Below, one piece after another: positions 22,491-32,891 of a stretch of 54,130 nucleotides of DNA. The first letter of the stretch is position 1, and each line of letters starts with the position of its first letter. The stretch lies in contig JAUCBJ010001506.1 of assembly GCA_032718475.1 (NCBI GenBank), positions 1 to 54,130 on the forward strand, given 5' to 3'. The notes under the pieces were generated by a model that searched no databases, was not told the origin of the DNA, and saw only the letters and a program-made list of their open reading frames with translations. The stretch comes from Nemertoderma westbladi. Lineage: Eukaryota; Xenacoelomorpha; Nemertodermatida; Nemertodermatidae. The translations under genes were made by a program, and so were the position numbers.

Positions 22491-23883
22491 AAGATTTTTC
22501 TAGAATAATTTGTATTTAATTACATTTATCGCGATTTCTTATTACTGGGTGCACATGAATTGATGGAGTTTTCAATTTATTAACTAAACGCGATATCGCG
22601 CATCGCACCAGCATGGTTTCGAAATTCCAAAACGAGGTCTTCACTATTTGCAGGTCGATTTTGTTCTAGAATAAGCAACTAATAATATATAGAATTTATT
22701 AATAATTATTGTATGAAATAGGATTGAATTTTTACATAATTATTAGTTCTATACTATTTCTCGTTGTCTCTTTTATTTAAAATAAAAAGTCGGTTCCTTA
22801 TCGGGCCGCTAGGCCCGTCACTAGTACATTGTGTGGTGTGGGAATGGTGTGGGGTGTTGTATTAACTAATATTAATCCCCCCCCCCCCCCCCCCCCACTC
22901 CTCCTCCTTTACTGATTACATGGTTGCATGCAGTGGTGTCACTTCATTTCTAAGCATACTGCCCCTGCCAGTTGCCTGCAGTGGTGTCACTTCATTTCTA
23001 AGCATACTGCCCCTGCCAGTTGCCAAGACAGGCTGGAGGGAGGATTTATTGACTAAGTCCACATTAGTAGGCCTATGCATAGGATTAGGATAGCTGATAG
23101 CCATTCTATTTGCCTATCGTATTTGGATTAATCGTATATCAGTATATAGACCTATGCTGTTTACAGTTTACGAGCTTAGCATGCATGCTCTTGAACTTGG
23201 TACTTTCTGACTTTTATCATTTATCCTTCCTTACGACCTTAATAGGCCTAATTAGTAGGCCCTAGTGATGTTATGTCAGTATTATAGGCTACCTATATAC
23301 ACGCAGACATGATACTGTATACCAGTATACTGATATACTTTAGTACGGTAGTGTACACGAGGTGCAAGTCCAAGGCCTAACCAGGAACCAGCTGAAATTT
23401 ATTTAACTGTCTGACCGGTACCGGCAGACCGGTAATGCATAATGTAATACAGCTGTACAGACTTCACCCCAGGCAGCCAGGTTGGAATTTATGTAGACAG
23501 GTAGAAGAGTTTGCTCAACATGCTGACATGTGTGGCGCGGATTAAGGATCCTGGCGAGTAGTGACAGGGCGTGTGGCGCGCATTGCTGCATTGAGGATCC
23601 TGGCGCGAATATGGTGTATGGCTGTACGATCAGACGATCTAGCATAGCAGAAGCAGTGCACTGGCAACAGGTTCTAGGCCTACTTGAAATTATTCCATAC
23701 GTTTAAAAAGATTGAGACTAATTGCGATTTTTAAGCAGCCTCATGGTTGATGGTCTAGTGGTGCTGGTGACAACCTTAGGTTTTTAGTAGGACCGCCTTC
23801 AGGCCTAACCTGGCTACCGCCAGACCGCAGTACAGGTACCCCTGCAGCCCTGTAACGTGCTCGATCAGGCTGCAAACTGGCAA
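22491..23883. other. Intergenic repeats, including a Helitron-like 3' end
   Basis: No gene is supported. Contents: the GGGCCGCTAGGCCC hairpin followed by GTCACTAG at 22803-22824, a Helitron-like 3' terminus shared with 41997-42020; a 20-nt C run at 22877-22896; a two-copy ~49-bp tandem repeat at about 22924-23022 (core GTGGTGTCACTTCATTTC); and short GGATCCTGGCG repeats near 23545-23610. A minus-strand open frame at 23403-23645 overlaps those repeats and looks non-coding. Confidence 0.6.
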
Positions 23884-24282
23884 ATTTATTTATTTATTTA
23901 TTTATTTATTTATTAACACGAAATCAAATTTAAAAAAAAAAACAAAGCAACAGATATTAATACAAAATTATACACGAAATACATTTACTAAATATAAGTA
24001 AAATATTGTAATTGTGATATAAGATACATTATATGGTTCGAGGGAGAGGATACCTACCAGGCATATAGCACTTATGGTGGTCCATAATTAGTTTTAGTGT
24101 GAAAAAAAGAATATTGAAAATGAAATTAAAATTAAAATTACACAAGGAATGTTGAAGAAAATTAAAAAGAACATTAAATTTAAAATAATTGGTTCAAAGT
24201 AAGAGAAAATATCCAGTTTGACCATTGGAAAAAATAGAAAAAAAATAAAAATAAAAACAATACTAACGAAATTAAATACATT
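23884..24282 (-). other. LINE 3' UTR and (AAAT)n tail
   Basis: This is A/T-rich sequence between the ORF2 stop at 24283 and the tetranucleotide tail at 23884-23915. LINEs of this type commonly end in a short microsatellite that marks the 3' end. Confidence 0.7.
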
Positions 24283-27150
24283 TTACTGAAAAAACCATGG
24301 ATTACCCTGGTCTCTTGAAAAAGAGCAATATTTAAGTAGGTTAACCCCTGACAAACCCCGTGTAAAAATGGTTAGGTTTACAGCATCAACAAGATCTCCA
24401 GGTAACTCGTTCCAAATAGGAACAACTATGTGCTTAAACGAGTTTTTACACATATTGAGTCTGCACCTAGGTACAAATAATTTACGAGAATGCCCTCGAA
24501 AACCACTACGCGGTGGTCTTGTAAAATATTTATCTACATCTAGATCAACTAGGTTTCTGTCAATACTGTAGGTTAACTTTAAATCAAATATGATACGACG
24601 TAGTTCCAGCGGTTGTAAGAACAGAAAATCTAAACGGTTTGTATAACAAGTATAGGGAATATTGCACCTTGCATATAAGCGCCTAGTAAAGTAATGCTGT
24701 ACGCTCTCGACAAGATTGATACTGCTTTTTTTATATGGAGACCATACTGAAGTACAATACTCAAGTAATGGGCGGACCATACTTTTGTATGCCATAAGGA
24801 GAGCTTTAATGTTTTTCGTTTGAATACACCGAAACAGAATGTTGACAATTTTACATGCTTTGGCTACTTGGTCGCTGCAGTACCGATCGAATGAGAGATC
24901 TGACATTACTGTTAAGCCTAAATCTTTACAAAATAAACTTTCACTGAGGACGCTATCATTTAAGTAGTACACATGTTTGCAATTGTTTTTACCCACATAA
25001 ACTACAGTACATTTGTGTGCTGCAATCGACAGCTGCCATGTACTGGCCCATGTCTCCAGTTTATTAAGTGCATTGGATAGCAAATGGCACTGCGAACTGT
25101 CAGCATACATTTTAACATCATCAGCGAAAAGTTTGACAGTTATTGGCAAGAGCTGTTCAGGTAGGTCGTTTATGAACATTAGGAACAAAAGTGGTCCCAG
25201 CACACTCCCTTGTATTGTACCGGAGGTAACTGGTGCAAAATCTGAGCAATATTTACCGACAACAACACGCTGTGTCCTATTTGACAGAAGGGCTGAAAGC
25301 CACAATAACAAGTCATCAGCTATGCCATAAGCTCTCAGTTTAATTAATAATTTGCTGTGCACAACGGAATCAAAGGCTTTGGCGAAATCGATATAAATTA
25401 TATCGATATTTTGCCTATTATCAACCATATTATACCAATCTGTAACACACTCCAATAATTGTGTATTGCAGTATTGGTAGACCTACGGCACAAGAAACCA
25501 TGTTGTGCCTTACTGATCAATTTATTCAATAGCAAATAGGATAATAAATCATTTTTGACACACATTTCCATAATTTTGCATGCGATGCAAGTTAATGATA
25601 TTGGTCTATAGTTAAAGGGGTCGCAAGGATCACCCTTTTTAAAGATAGGAATAATGGTAGCAGTAAGCCAAATAGATGGAAGTGTGTGTGTCTCAAAAGA
25701 GAGTTTAAATATAACAGATAATGGTTTAGCCAAGCACACTGATAAACGATGAAATAAAATACTCGGTAGGTTGTCAGGGGTCCCACTTTTCTTATTGGGC
25801 AACTTATTCAAAAAAGTTAACACATTTACCGGGCTAAAATTAATAGTCGACAAATTAATACTACTATGCACTTTACTGGGTATATTGATGCTTACATTGT
25901 TATCAACTGTAAAATTTTGGGTTAGCACCTCGTTAAATATACGGGCCTTTGTCGCATCATCCACTACCGTATCACCTTTGAATTTTAAAGGGCTAATACC
26001 CAAGGTGGATTTTTTCTTTGAATTTATATATTTATAAATTAAAGCAGGGTTACCCGAGTTTAGGATTTCAGTCTCTTTGATGCAGGTAGCGCGGTGAGCT
26101 GCAGAGGCTGCAGCCTTTGCCACACGATAATATTCTTGTCGCCCATTCTCTCTATGTCGTTTCCTCCACAGTAATTTCTTCGCCCTCTGAAGGCGTCTAA
26201 CAAAAAGCGGGTAATACTTTTTGCGTTGTTTAAAAGGTTTGAAAGGGACAAATTTGTCTATGCCTTCCTTAAGTACTGAGATAAAAATCGTCTACCGTAA
26301 CACAACTTTCATACCTGGTAATAATATTACTATTCTAAATGTAAGCACTGAAAGCAGTATAGTCGCCATTATTAAAATCATAAAAACCTGTATACGAGGT
26401 TGAATTATCATTAATATGAAGGGATGGTGCTAAAATATTAAAACTAACACTGTCATGGTCACTGGTTGAGAAGGGTACGTTAGTATTAACACTAGAAACA
26501 AACTGATTATCCGATGTGAACACTAAATCCAGCACATTTGGGCCCCTAGTTGGTTTAAATTGCAATTGAGTTAAGCTATTATGCAAGATAAAAGTGGCAA
26601 ACTGGTTGTAGCAAGCATTGTCTGGATACACAAATTCAGACCAATTAAAAAGTGGATAATTAAAGTCCCCAATTAAAACACAAGGGAGTGATGTATTGCA
26701 CAAAAAAGCCAGCGATTCCAATAAAATCGCTGTGTTATCAACTACGTCCGGTCTGGGAGGTGGTCTATAGCCACATATGATTCTAGATTTATTAGAACCT
26801 AATAAGTCAATTCCTATTACCTCAGCATCACTAAGATGGTTTGGTAAAGTCACTCTACAGCATTTAATGCTTTTTTTTAAAAGGATAGCTACCCCACCGC
26901 CCAGATCCAGATGGAATCTATCGTGTCTCATAGATGCATAATCAGTACCACCCACTAGCATAGCATCAGTTATAGTTTCATTTGCCCAAGTTTCGGTTAA
27001 GGCTATAATATCATATTTGTTATTGTTTAACAAGACTTGAAGTTCGGAAAGTTTCATTTTTATTGATTGCACATTTGCACTATAACAGTTTAGAAAAGGT
27101 CCACTATTTACGGCGTCCTCTCCCTTAACTAGTTTTCCTGGTCCAGGGGA
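24283..27150 (-). pseudogene. LINE ORF2: endonuclease-reverse transcriptase, two frameshifts
   Basis: The frame is open from the end of ORF1, overlapping it by a few codons in another phase, through 26335. It contains the AP-type endonuclease: IIALTETW near 27010-26985, VLIGDFNYP near 26670-26645 and SDHDSVSFNI near 26465-26435. A frame change at about 26290-26340 leads to the RT N-terminal part (26123-25398 and upstream), with IPIFKKGDPCDPFNYRPISL near 25660-25600. A second frame change at about 25455-25470 leads to the RT core (25455-24283), with IIYIDFAKAFDSVVH near 25395-25350 and the catalytic FADD near 25110. The product nicks target DNA and copies LINE RNA onto it. All visible catalytic motifs are intact, so decay is recent or limited. 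Confidence 0.85.
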
Positions 27151-28670
27151 CGGTTTCTCCGAATAGCCTGGTGGGAGCGGGGACCGCTATCTGATCGAGA
27201 GGAGTTCTGAGTCGTCCTAGAGCGATCTGCATCTACTTCAACAAAACTCCATCGACGGTCTCGTTTCCATTTGCCATCACTGTGTTTTGTATACCGCCAG
27301 ACTTCGCCATCCGGTTTTAGACTATAGCTTTCAGTAGCATCACCGATTTCATCATGATGGGCTTTCTTATTTAGTTTCTGTACCGAGATTCTGGTGTTGC
27401 GGAGGGATAGCCTTTGTATTTGAGATAAACTCTGACGTACTCGAATTTCCCGACAGACTGCTGGACCATCAGTGGCATCGCGTGCTGCGGTTGTTAACGA
27501 GCGGAAGTCACGTGCTTCGTATTCCGACATAAAGGATACTTTTAGTAGTCGTTTACGATCCACGTGTCGTCGACCAAGACGCACTACGTCCGCGACGGAA
27601 GCCGGGTCGACACCAATGGCTCCGCATATCTCAGCCACCGCTGCTTTATCAGCCCCACCTTGTTGAGATTCTATAAGGTTACTTACAATAACCTCCTTCT
27701 TTAACAGTTCGTTTTCCATGGCTTCCTTTACCGAAGATTCCACAACTTCTGCAAGAGGAGCATTGTAGAGTTTCGAGGAGCGTAGCATCTTCCTTTTCTT
27801 TGCCTTTTCTTTGCGAGCGAGTTTCTTTCGCTCTAGATACGAGTTAGCGAATTCTACATCGTCCTCCAGTCCTATGTTATCGTCATCAGAGGTGTCAGGA
27901 GTTTCGGAGTCAGAGGAATATATATTACTTTTCATATTGGATTTTAATTCCCGCAATTCGTCTGACACAGATTCAATCATCACAGTTTGCTGTAGAACCA
28001 GCTCCTTCAGGGACTCCCAGCGTTGGTTCTCTTGTTCTGAGAGAGGTGCAGGAGTTACTGGGACCGGTACTGCATGTGGAATGCTGGTACATTTGGAGCA
28101 AAACCACATGACCTGATTACTCTCGTTGTATTTGCCGAAGATTTCCTGCAAGAGGTTATACGCCCTCGTTGATATATCCTCGCACTGAGTGTGGTACCAG
28201 CGAAGACACCTATCGCATGTGATGCCATTCTCTTCGTCCTGTACCGTTAGATCGCAGACGCCGCACTCCCCTGAGCTAACCCGTGGCAACGTGCCGGGTT
28301 TCTCCGGTAAGTTCAACGGGGTGCCATTGTTCCGGTTTCGGCTCCCGGTATCCGTATTAGTACTGGTATTTGAGGACGGGCGACAAGGGGCTGCAGATCT
28401 ACGTTGATAATGGGTGACTGGGATTGTTGATTGAGAAATCCGTCGTGATGACATTGCCGAGTCAACTCTGGATTTGTCTAGGACCTTCCGGGCCGCTGCA
28501 CCGGAGGCAGTTGTAGTAGAGGGAGGTTCTGCCACCTTTGGTTTGGATTTCTTCTTGGGAGATTTCCTCTTAATAGTTGAGGCTTTCATCGGGGGATTGT
28601 AGTACGCTGATATCTCAGCGTCGGCGTCCCCAGAGTCAGTAACTATTTCGATGCTAGAAGATACACTCAT
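27129..28670 (-). CDS. LINE ORF1 protein with PHD finger (513 aa)
   Basis: This is a complete frame on the minus strand. The N-terminal ~130 residues are Ser/Lys-rich and low complexity. A PHD-type zinc finger spans about residues 136-195: CGVC, CDRC, WYHTQC, then WFCSKC. A helical segment at about 210-245 (WESLKELVLQQTVMIESVSD) is probably a coiled coil. A basic region and an RNA-binding-like C-terminal domain follow (LLKKEVIVSNLIESQQG, then VRLGRRHVDRKRLLKVSF). PHD-containing ORF1 proteins are known from CR1-clade LINEs and act in the retrotransposition RNP. It is intact even though ORF2 is frameshifted. Confidence 0.8.
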   Translation of the reverse strand: MSVSSSIEIVTDSGDADAEISAYYNPPMKASTIKRKSPKKKSKPKVAEPPSTTTASGAAARKVLDKSRVDSAMSSRRISQSTIPVTHYQRRSAAPCRPSSNTSTNTDTGSRNRNNGTPLNLPEKPGTLPRVSSGECGVCDLTVQDEENGITCDRCLRWYHTQCEDISTRAYNLLQEIFGKYNESNQVMWFCSKCTSIPHAVPVPVTPAPLSEQENQRWESLKELVLQQTVMIESVSDELRELKSNMKSNIYSSDSETPDTSDDDNIGLEDDVEFANSYLERKKLARKEKAKKRKMLRSSKLYNAPLAEVVESSVKEAMENELLKKEVIVSNLIESQQGGADKAAVAEICGAIGVDPASVADVVRLGRRHVDRKRLLKVSFMSEYEARDFRSLTTAARDATDGPAVCREIRVRQSLSQIQRLSLRNTRISVQKLNKKAHHDEIGDATESYSLKPDGEVWRYTKHSDGKWKRDRRWSFVEVDADRSRTTQNSSRSDSGPRSHQAIRRNRPLDQEN

Positions 28671-28844
28671 ATCATACCTCAGCCGTGGTTAATTTGATCG
28701 AAAGTACAATAGGCCAAATTTCCACTAGTCCAGTATTCAGGTAAAGTTATCAATTTACCAATGTAGGCCAGAGTACTGCAGTACTGCCTACTCAAATGCT
28801 GAAATGAAGTGCAAAAATCGCAACGCGTTGTGCGCGTACCCGTA

Positions 28845-29945
28845 GGCCTACGGGTTTGACTAAATACGCCACCAACAACCACCGACACCTTTCGCATACC
28901 ACCGACAACCACCGACAACAAAAGACACAAAACCGACACAAACCGACAGGTAAAATCACAAACCGACAACTTCGGCAATGTTAGTAAACTATTTCAGCAG
29001 TTCAGTACATGATTATACAATTTTTATTTCCAGTCCAAATATGACTACTAATACTACAAATATGTATAACTACGGGTGCAGGGGGGGGGGGGGGAGGGGG
29101 GGTCGGTGCCTACATACATACTGTAGTTCCCTAAGTCAGTAAGATACTGCAGTAGTTTTATGTTGTCATTTTATTTATCTCACCTAGCCTACAGTACAGT
29201 ACCTCTAGATATTATATAAAGCATGTTGGTAAAGGGAACAGGTTTACATAAGCTTTCAAAGCGCCTTTGAACGATAGGCCTACTAACTAAATAACACCAT
29301 GTTCGATTATTTGCCGAATTGTGATTGGCCAAATTACAGTATGTACCGGTACTCTAATTGAGAATGCTTTGCACGCCTATCGCATGGGTCACATCAAGAA
29401 TGGACCACGAATAATTTTAAGCGTGGCGCGGCTATCAGCTATGCATGATGTGCCACGAACGAATGAACCACGAATTATTTCTTGCGTGGAGTGGAAGCAT
29501 TCGTATCACATGTGCCACAAATGATGAGCCACGAATCGAGTCAAATATATTGACAAGTGAAATCTCACATGCGATACGAATACTATACGCATTCGTTACC
29601 TAAATTATTCGAACTGACGAACCACAGACGAAGGCTTCACGAATCTTAAATAACATTCCACGCACCTTTCAGCCTTTTACGAATGTTGTATGTGGCACTA
29701 ATGCGTTACGCATGGGGATTTTTTACTGGGTATAATTTGTTATAAATATTAGGACTGGAAATAATAATTGTATAATCATGTACTGAAATAGTTTACTAAC
29801 ATTGCCGAAGTTGTCAGTATACTGTCGGTTTGTGATTTTACCTGTCGGTTTGTGTCGGTTTGTGTCTTTTGTTGTTGGTGGTAGTCGGTGGTATGCGAAA
29901 GGTGTCGGTGGTTGTCGGTGGCGTATTTAGTCAAACCCTAGGCCT
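28845..29945. repeat. 1.1-kb inverted repeat next to the LINE 5' end
   Basis: Left arm 28845-29045 and right arm 29745-29945 are reverse complements. Shared pieces include GGGTTTGACTAAATACGCCA, repeated CCGACAACC/CCGACA units, CTTTCGCATACCACCGAC, TTCGGCAATGTTAGTAAACT and TTTATTTCCAGTCC. The ~700-bp loop (29046-29744) carries a G-rich run at 29081-29102 and degenerate repeats around CCACGAA (29400-29640). No coding content is seen. It could be a foldback element, or two head-to-head copies of a LINE 5' UTR. Confidence 0.75.
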
Positions 29946-31103
29946 ACTGGCGTAGGCCCTTGAAATCAGGAAATAGCGCGCGGAAATGAAATAAAAGCTG
30001 AAAAGTGTGCGAAATTATGTGAAAAACAAGAAAAGTGAGCAGTAATCTGTGCAATAGGCCCTATGCCTATATCAAAAATTTTTTTGTGATTTGATAGGCT
30101 ATGATTTGTTGTGATTTCTGATTTGGTATCATTCGGCTGTTCGGTGTGATTTGGTTTTGTGATTTTTTTGTGATGTGTCATAGCTCGTAGCCTATCAGCC
30201 TATAGGCTGATAGGTAGGCCTATCATAGGCCTATGTGATTTGATTTGTCTGTTTGTTGTGCTTTGGTCTGTTGGTCTTGGTGTGATTTGGGTGTTTATTA
30301 CACTGTTACAGCTGTACAGGCAGACAGGTTTAGACAATACTGCATTATACTGTCTGACTGTTATATGTTATACATTTAGACGGACCCGTTATACAGTCAG
30401 ACAGTTACAGTTACAGAGTTATAGATAGGCTAGTGTATACGTATACAGGTATAGGGATAGGATAGGCCTAGTCGCCGGTGGTGTAGCTACAATCATGACA
30501 ATAGTTCTGTTTCTGTAGTTGAATGGTACCGGTAGCTGCTAGCACAGTAGCAGCAGTGACTATTACAGTAGTAGACTGTTGTAAGGCAGTAATGGGATAT
30601 TGTTGGTTGGATTGTCTCTGACTATCTGTTGCCATAAACTTTTGCTTCCACTAAAACGGAATTATTATCTGATTATATGTAATTTGTGTTGGTTGGTGTG
30701 ATCGTTCATTTCTATAATCAGATACCGGTAATCAGTAGAGTAGAACCAGCCTAAAGAAAGGATAAAAAACCTATACCTGTCCTGTATACCGCAACCGCAT
30801 GCATACCGGACCACCGGTAATAAAACCTAAAGTATGAAATTAAACACCTACCAGCCTACCGGTAAGCGGTTGTTTCCAAGTTCCAATCCAACCCTAACGG
30901 TACCCGCGTGCTTTATCCAAATTTTAATAGCCAATGACAGAATATTTTATGTCTGTTTGTGTACCATTACTGCATTAGGCCTAGGGCCCGCGTTATCCCA
31001 TACAGGACAGCCATATAGCATATGTACTGTATGGTTTTGGTTTATAGGTAGGTAGGTCTACTACTGCTATGGATATTGGAGAGGAGAAGCATAATATCTG
31101 AAA
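29946..31103. other. Interval upstream of SOAT
   Basis: No gene is seen. The sequence is rich in AGGCCTA and TACCGGTA words. A perfect 24-nt palindrome spans 30191-30214 (CCTATCAGCC, TATA, GGCTGATAGG). The promoter and any 5' untranslated exons of SOAT should lie here or further upstream, but I cannot point to a clear TATA box. Confidence 0.5.
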
Positions 31104-32801
31104 ATGAATGACATTGGTGAGCCCCAGCTTAGATTACGCCGACTTCTAAATGATTACCCTGAACCTGAGGGCGGCCAAAATGACACAGTAGAGAGAGAGG
31201 ACATTCAACATACTGTGGGCCTTCATGATCACAATGTTACTAATCACAGATTTCGCGAAAAATTACATGATGCCAAACGGGATTTCATGGGTAAATTGGA
31301 AATTCATGTTGATACCATTATAGATGAGCTAGGAAGAGAAATAGATGCGACATGCTCTGGACCACCAGTTCAAGCTGCGAATGGCACTCGACCTGGTTCC
31401 CTGCCAACTGATCAGCATGCCAAGAAGAGACCTTCTAAAAATAAAGAATTTATTGCTCAGCGCTCTGTCCTTACAGAATTACTGGAAGTCACTCATTTTG
31501 AGACAATCCATAACATTTTCGTGGCTGTCCTAATCATCTTTGCAATTAATCAGGTTGCCAATGATATAAAGAGTCATGGCAATCCTTGGATGCACGCGGA
31601 TTTTATACATGAACAGCTGCTGAGTAAGATCCCAGTTGTTATTTGTTTGTGGTTGGCGATGCATGCAATCGTAGTTATCGGCACGTATTTCTGCTTTCAT
31701 TACTGGGCTAACACTCGTGATTCATTTGAAAATAAAGAAGTTATTGATTACATCGCATTGGCCTTCTACATCTTCTTCATCGGGGTCCTTCTCTGCGTTC
31801 CCACTTACTACGTCATCTATTACGACCTCCCTGGGGCCTCATCGTCTGTCATTATTTTGGAACAACTGCGTCTCATGATGAAGACCTACTCTTTCATTCG
31901 CGAAAACGCCCCACGTGCTATGGGAATGCCCTGTGTTCTCACACAGGAATCCACGACCCCTACGGGAGACAAGATAAATTCATCACGAACACTGTGTCCA
32001 GATTTCTCAAAGTTTCTTTATTTCATGTTCGCCCCCACTCTGATTTACAGAGATTCCTATCCAAGAACTCCCTATATTCGCTGGCGTTATGTCGTCACCA
32101 ACATAATGCAATGTCTCGGCTGCATTATCTACACCAACTTCATCTTCGCCCGTTACTGTCTCCCTGTGTTCCGCAGTTTCGGATCAGGTCGTGGCATCGA
32201 GTTTTTCGTCCGTGCTCTGTTTAACTCGATGATCCCGGCAACGTGCGCCTTTATGCTGCTTTTCTTTGCCGTTCTCCATTCATGGCTCAACGCTTTCGCC
32301 GAGATCTGCTGCTTCGCGGACAGGATGTTCTACAACGCGTGGTGGAATTCCACCAGTTTCTCGGGTTTCTTTAGGAACTGGAACGTAGTGGTCCACGATT
32401 GGTTGTACAACTACATCTACCTGGATATGATGTCAGTAACCCGTGGCAATCGGGCATGGTCCTACACAATGGTTTTCGCTATTTCGTCTATATTCCACGA
32501 ATACGTTATGATTATAATCCTGCGGGTCTTTTATCCCATTATGCTTTTCCTATTCGGCGGTGTTGGATTTCTCTTCATGCTCATATTTAAACCGAAACAA
32601 CAACGTCTTGCAAACATAATATTTTGGTGTTTCATATTTTCCGGGAACGGTGTCATTCTATGTCTCTACAGCATGGAGGTTTACGCCAGTATTAATTGCG
32701 TAAGCCAGTACAATTTTCCGATGGCTTTTCTTTTACCGAAGATGTGGTCCTGTTATTCGTATACTATTGAGCCGCTCAGCAACACCAGTGCGATCCAGTA
32801 G
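31104..32801 (+). CDS. SOAT: Sterol O-acyltransferase (ACAT/SOAT, MBOAT family)
   Basis: This 565-residue frame has an in-frame TAA at 31092-31094, 9 nt upstream of the ATG, and A at -3 of AAAATGA, so the start is well supported. SOAT enzymes transfer a long-chain acyl group from acyl-CoA to cholesterol in the ER membrane. Visible features: a polar N-terminal ~120 residues; membrane segments at about 132-150, 175-198, 214-237, 330-348, 370-392, 455-475 and 476-495; the MBOAT signature region FYNAWWNSTSF (409-419); WNVVVHDWLYNY (425-436); and the catalytic-type His in IFHEY (His465). Family length is about 520-560, so this is complete. The usual FYxDWWN motif has Ala at residue 412 instead of Asp (codon GCG). 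There are no introns in the coding region and no retrocopy hallmarks were found. Confidence 0.93.
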   Translation: MNDIGEPQLRLRRLLNDYPEPEGGQNDTVEREDIQHTVGLHDHNVTNHRFREKLHDAKRDFMGKLEIHVDTIIDELGREIDATCSGPPVQAANGTRPGSLPTDQHAKKRPSKNKEFIAQRSVLTELLEVTHFETIHNIFVAVLIIFAINQVANDIKSHGNPWMHADFIHEQLLSKIPVVICLWLAMHAIVVIGTYFCFHYWANTRDSFENKEVIDYIALAFYIFFIGVLLCVPTYYVIYYDLPGASSSVIILEQLRLMMKTYSFIRENAPRAMGMPCVLTQESTTPTGDKINSSRTLCPDFSKFLYFMFAPTLIYRDSYPRTPYIRWRYVVTNIMQCLGCIIYTNFIFARYCLPVFRSFGSGRGIEFFVRALFNSMIPATCAFMLLFFAVLHSWLNAFAEICCFADRMFYNAWWNSTSFSGFFRNWNVVVHDWLYNYIYLDMMSVTRGNRAWSYTMVFAISSIFHEYVMIIILRVFYPIMLFLFGGVGFLFMLIFKPKQQRLANIIFWCFIFSGNGVILCLYSMEVYASINCVSQYNFPMAFLLPKMWSCYSYTIEPLSNTSAIQ

Positions 32802-32885
32802 CGTAATTTGGTGGTCGCATTGGATGTGATTGCATTCGCTCTAAATAATTTAAGTGAAATTAATTGTTCCATAATTTTATTCAAT

Positions 32886-32891
32886 AATAAA
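32886..32891 (+). promoter_or_regulatory. Polyadenylation signal AATAAA, SOAT
   Basis: AATAAA occurs 85 nt after the SOAT stop codon in A/T-rich 3' sequence. It is the first canonical signal downstream and gives a short 3' UTR. Confidence 0.6.

Larger units (their letters stand above)
23884..28850 (-). mobile_element. CR1/Jockey-type LINE, nearly full length
   Basis: On the minus strand: 5' UTR (about 28850-28671), ORF1 with a PHD finger (28670-27129), ORF2 with AP-type endonuclease and RT (about 27140-24283), a ~370-bp 3' UTR, and an (AAAT)n tail seen on the plus strand as (TTTA)n at 23884-23915. The order and the ORF1 type fit the CR1/L2/Jockey group. I did not find a convincing target duplication. 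The exact 5' end is uncertain because it adjoins the inverted repeat at 28845-29945. Confidence 0.8.

Noticed and set aside
23403-23645. 80-codon minus-strand frame
   Set aside because: It overlaps repeated GGATCCTGGCG motifs and has no recognisable content.
31104-32801. SOAT as a processed retrocopy
   Set aside because: The frame is intact and no poly-A tract or flanking target duplication was found near either end.
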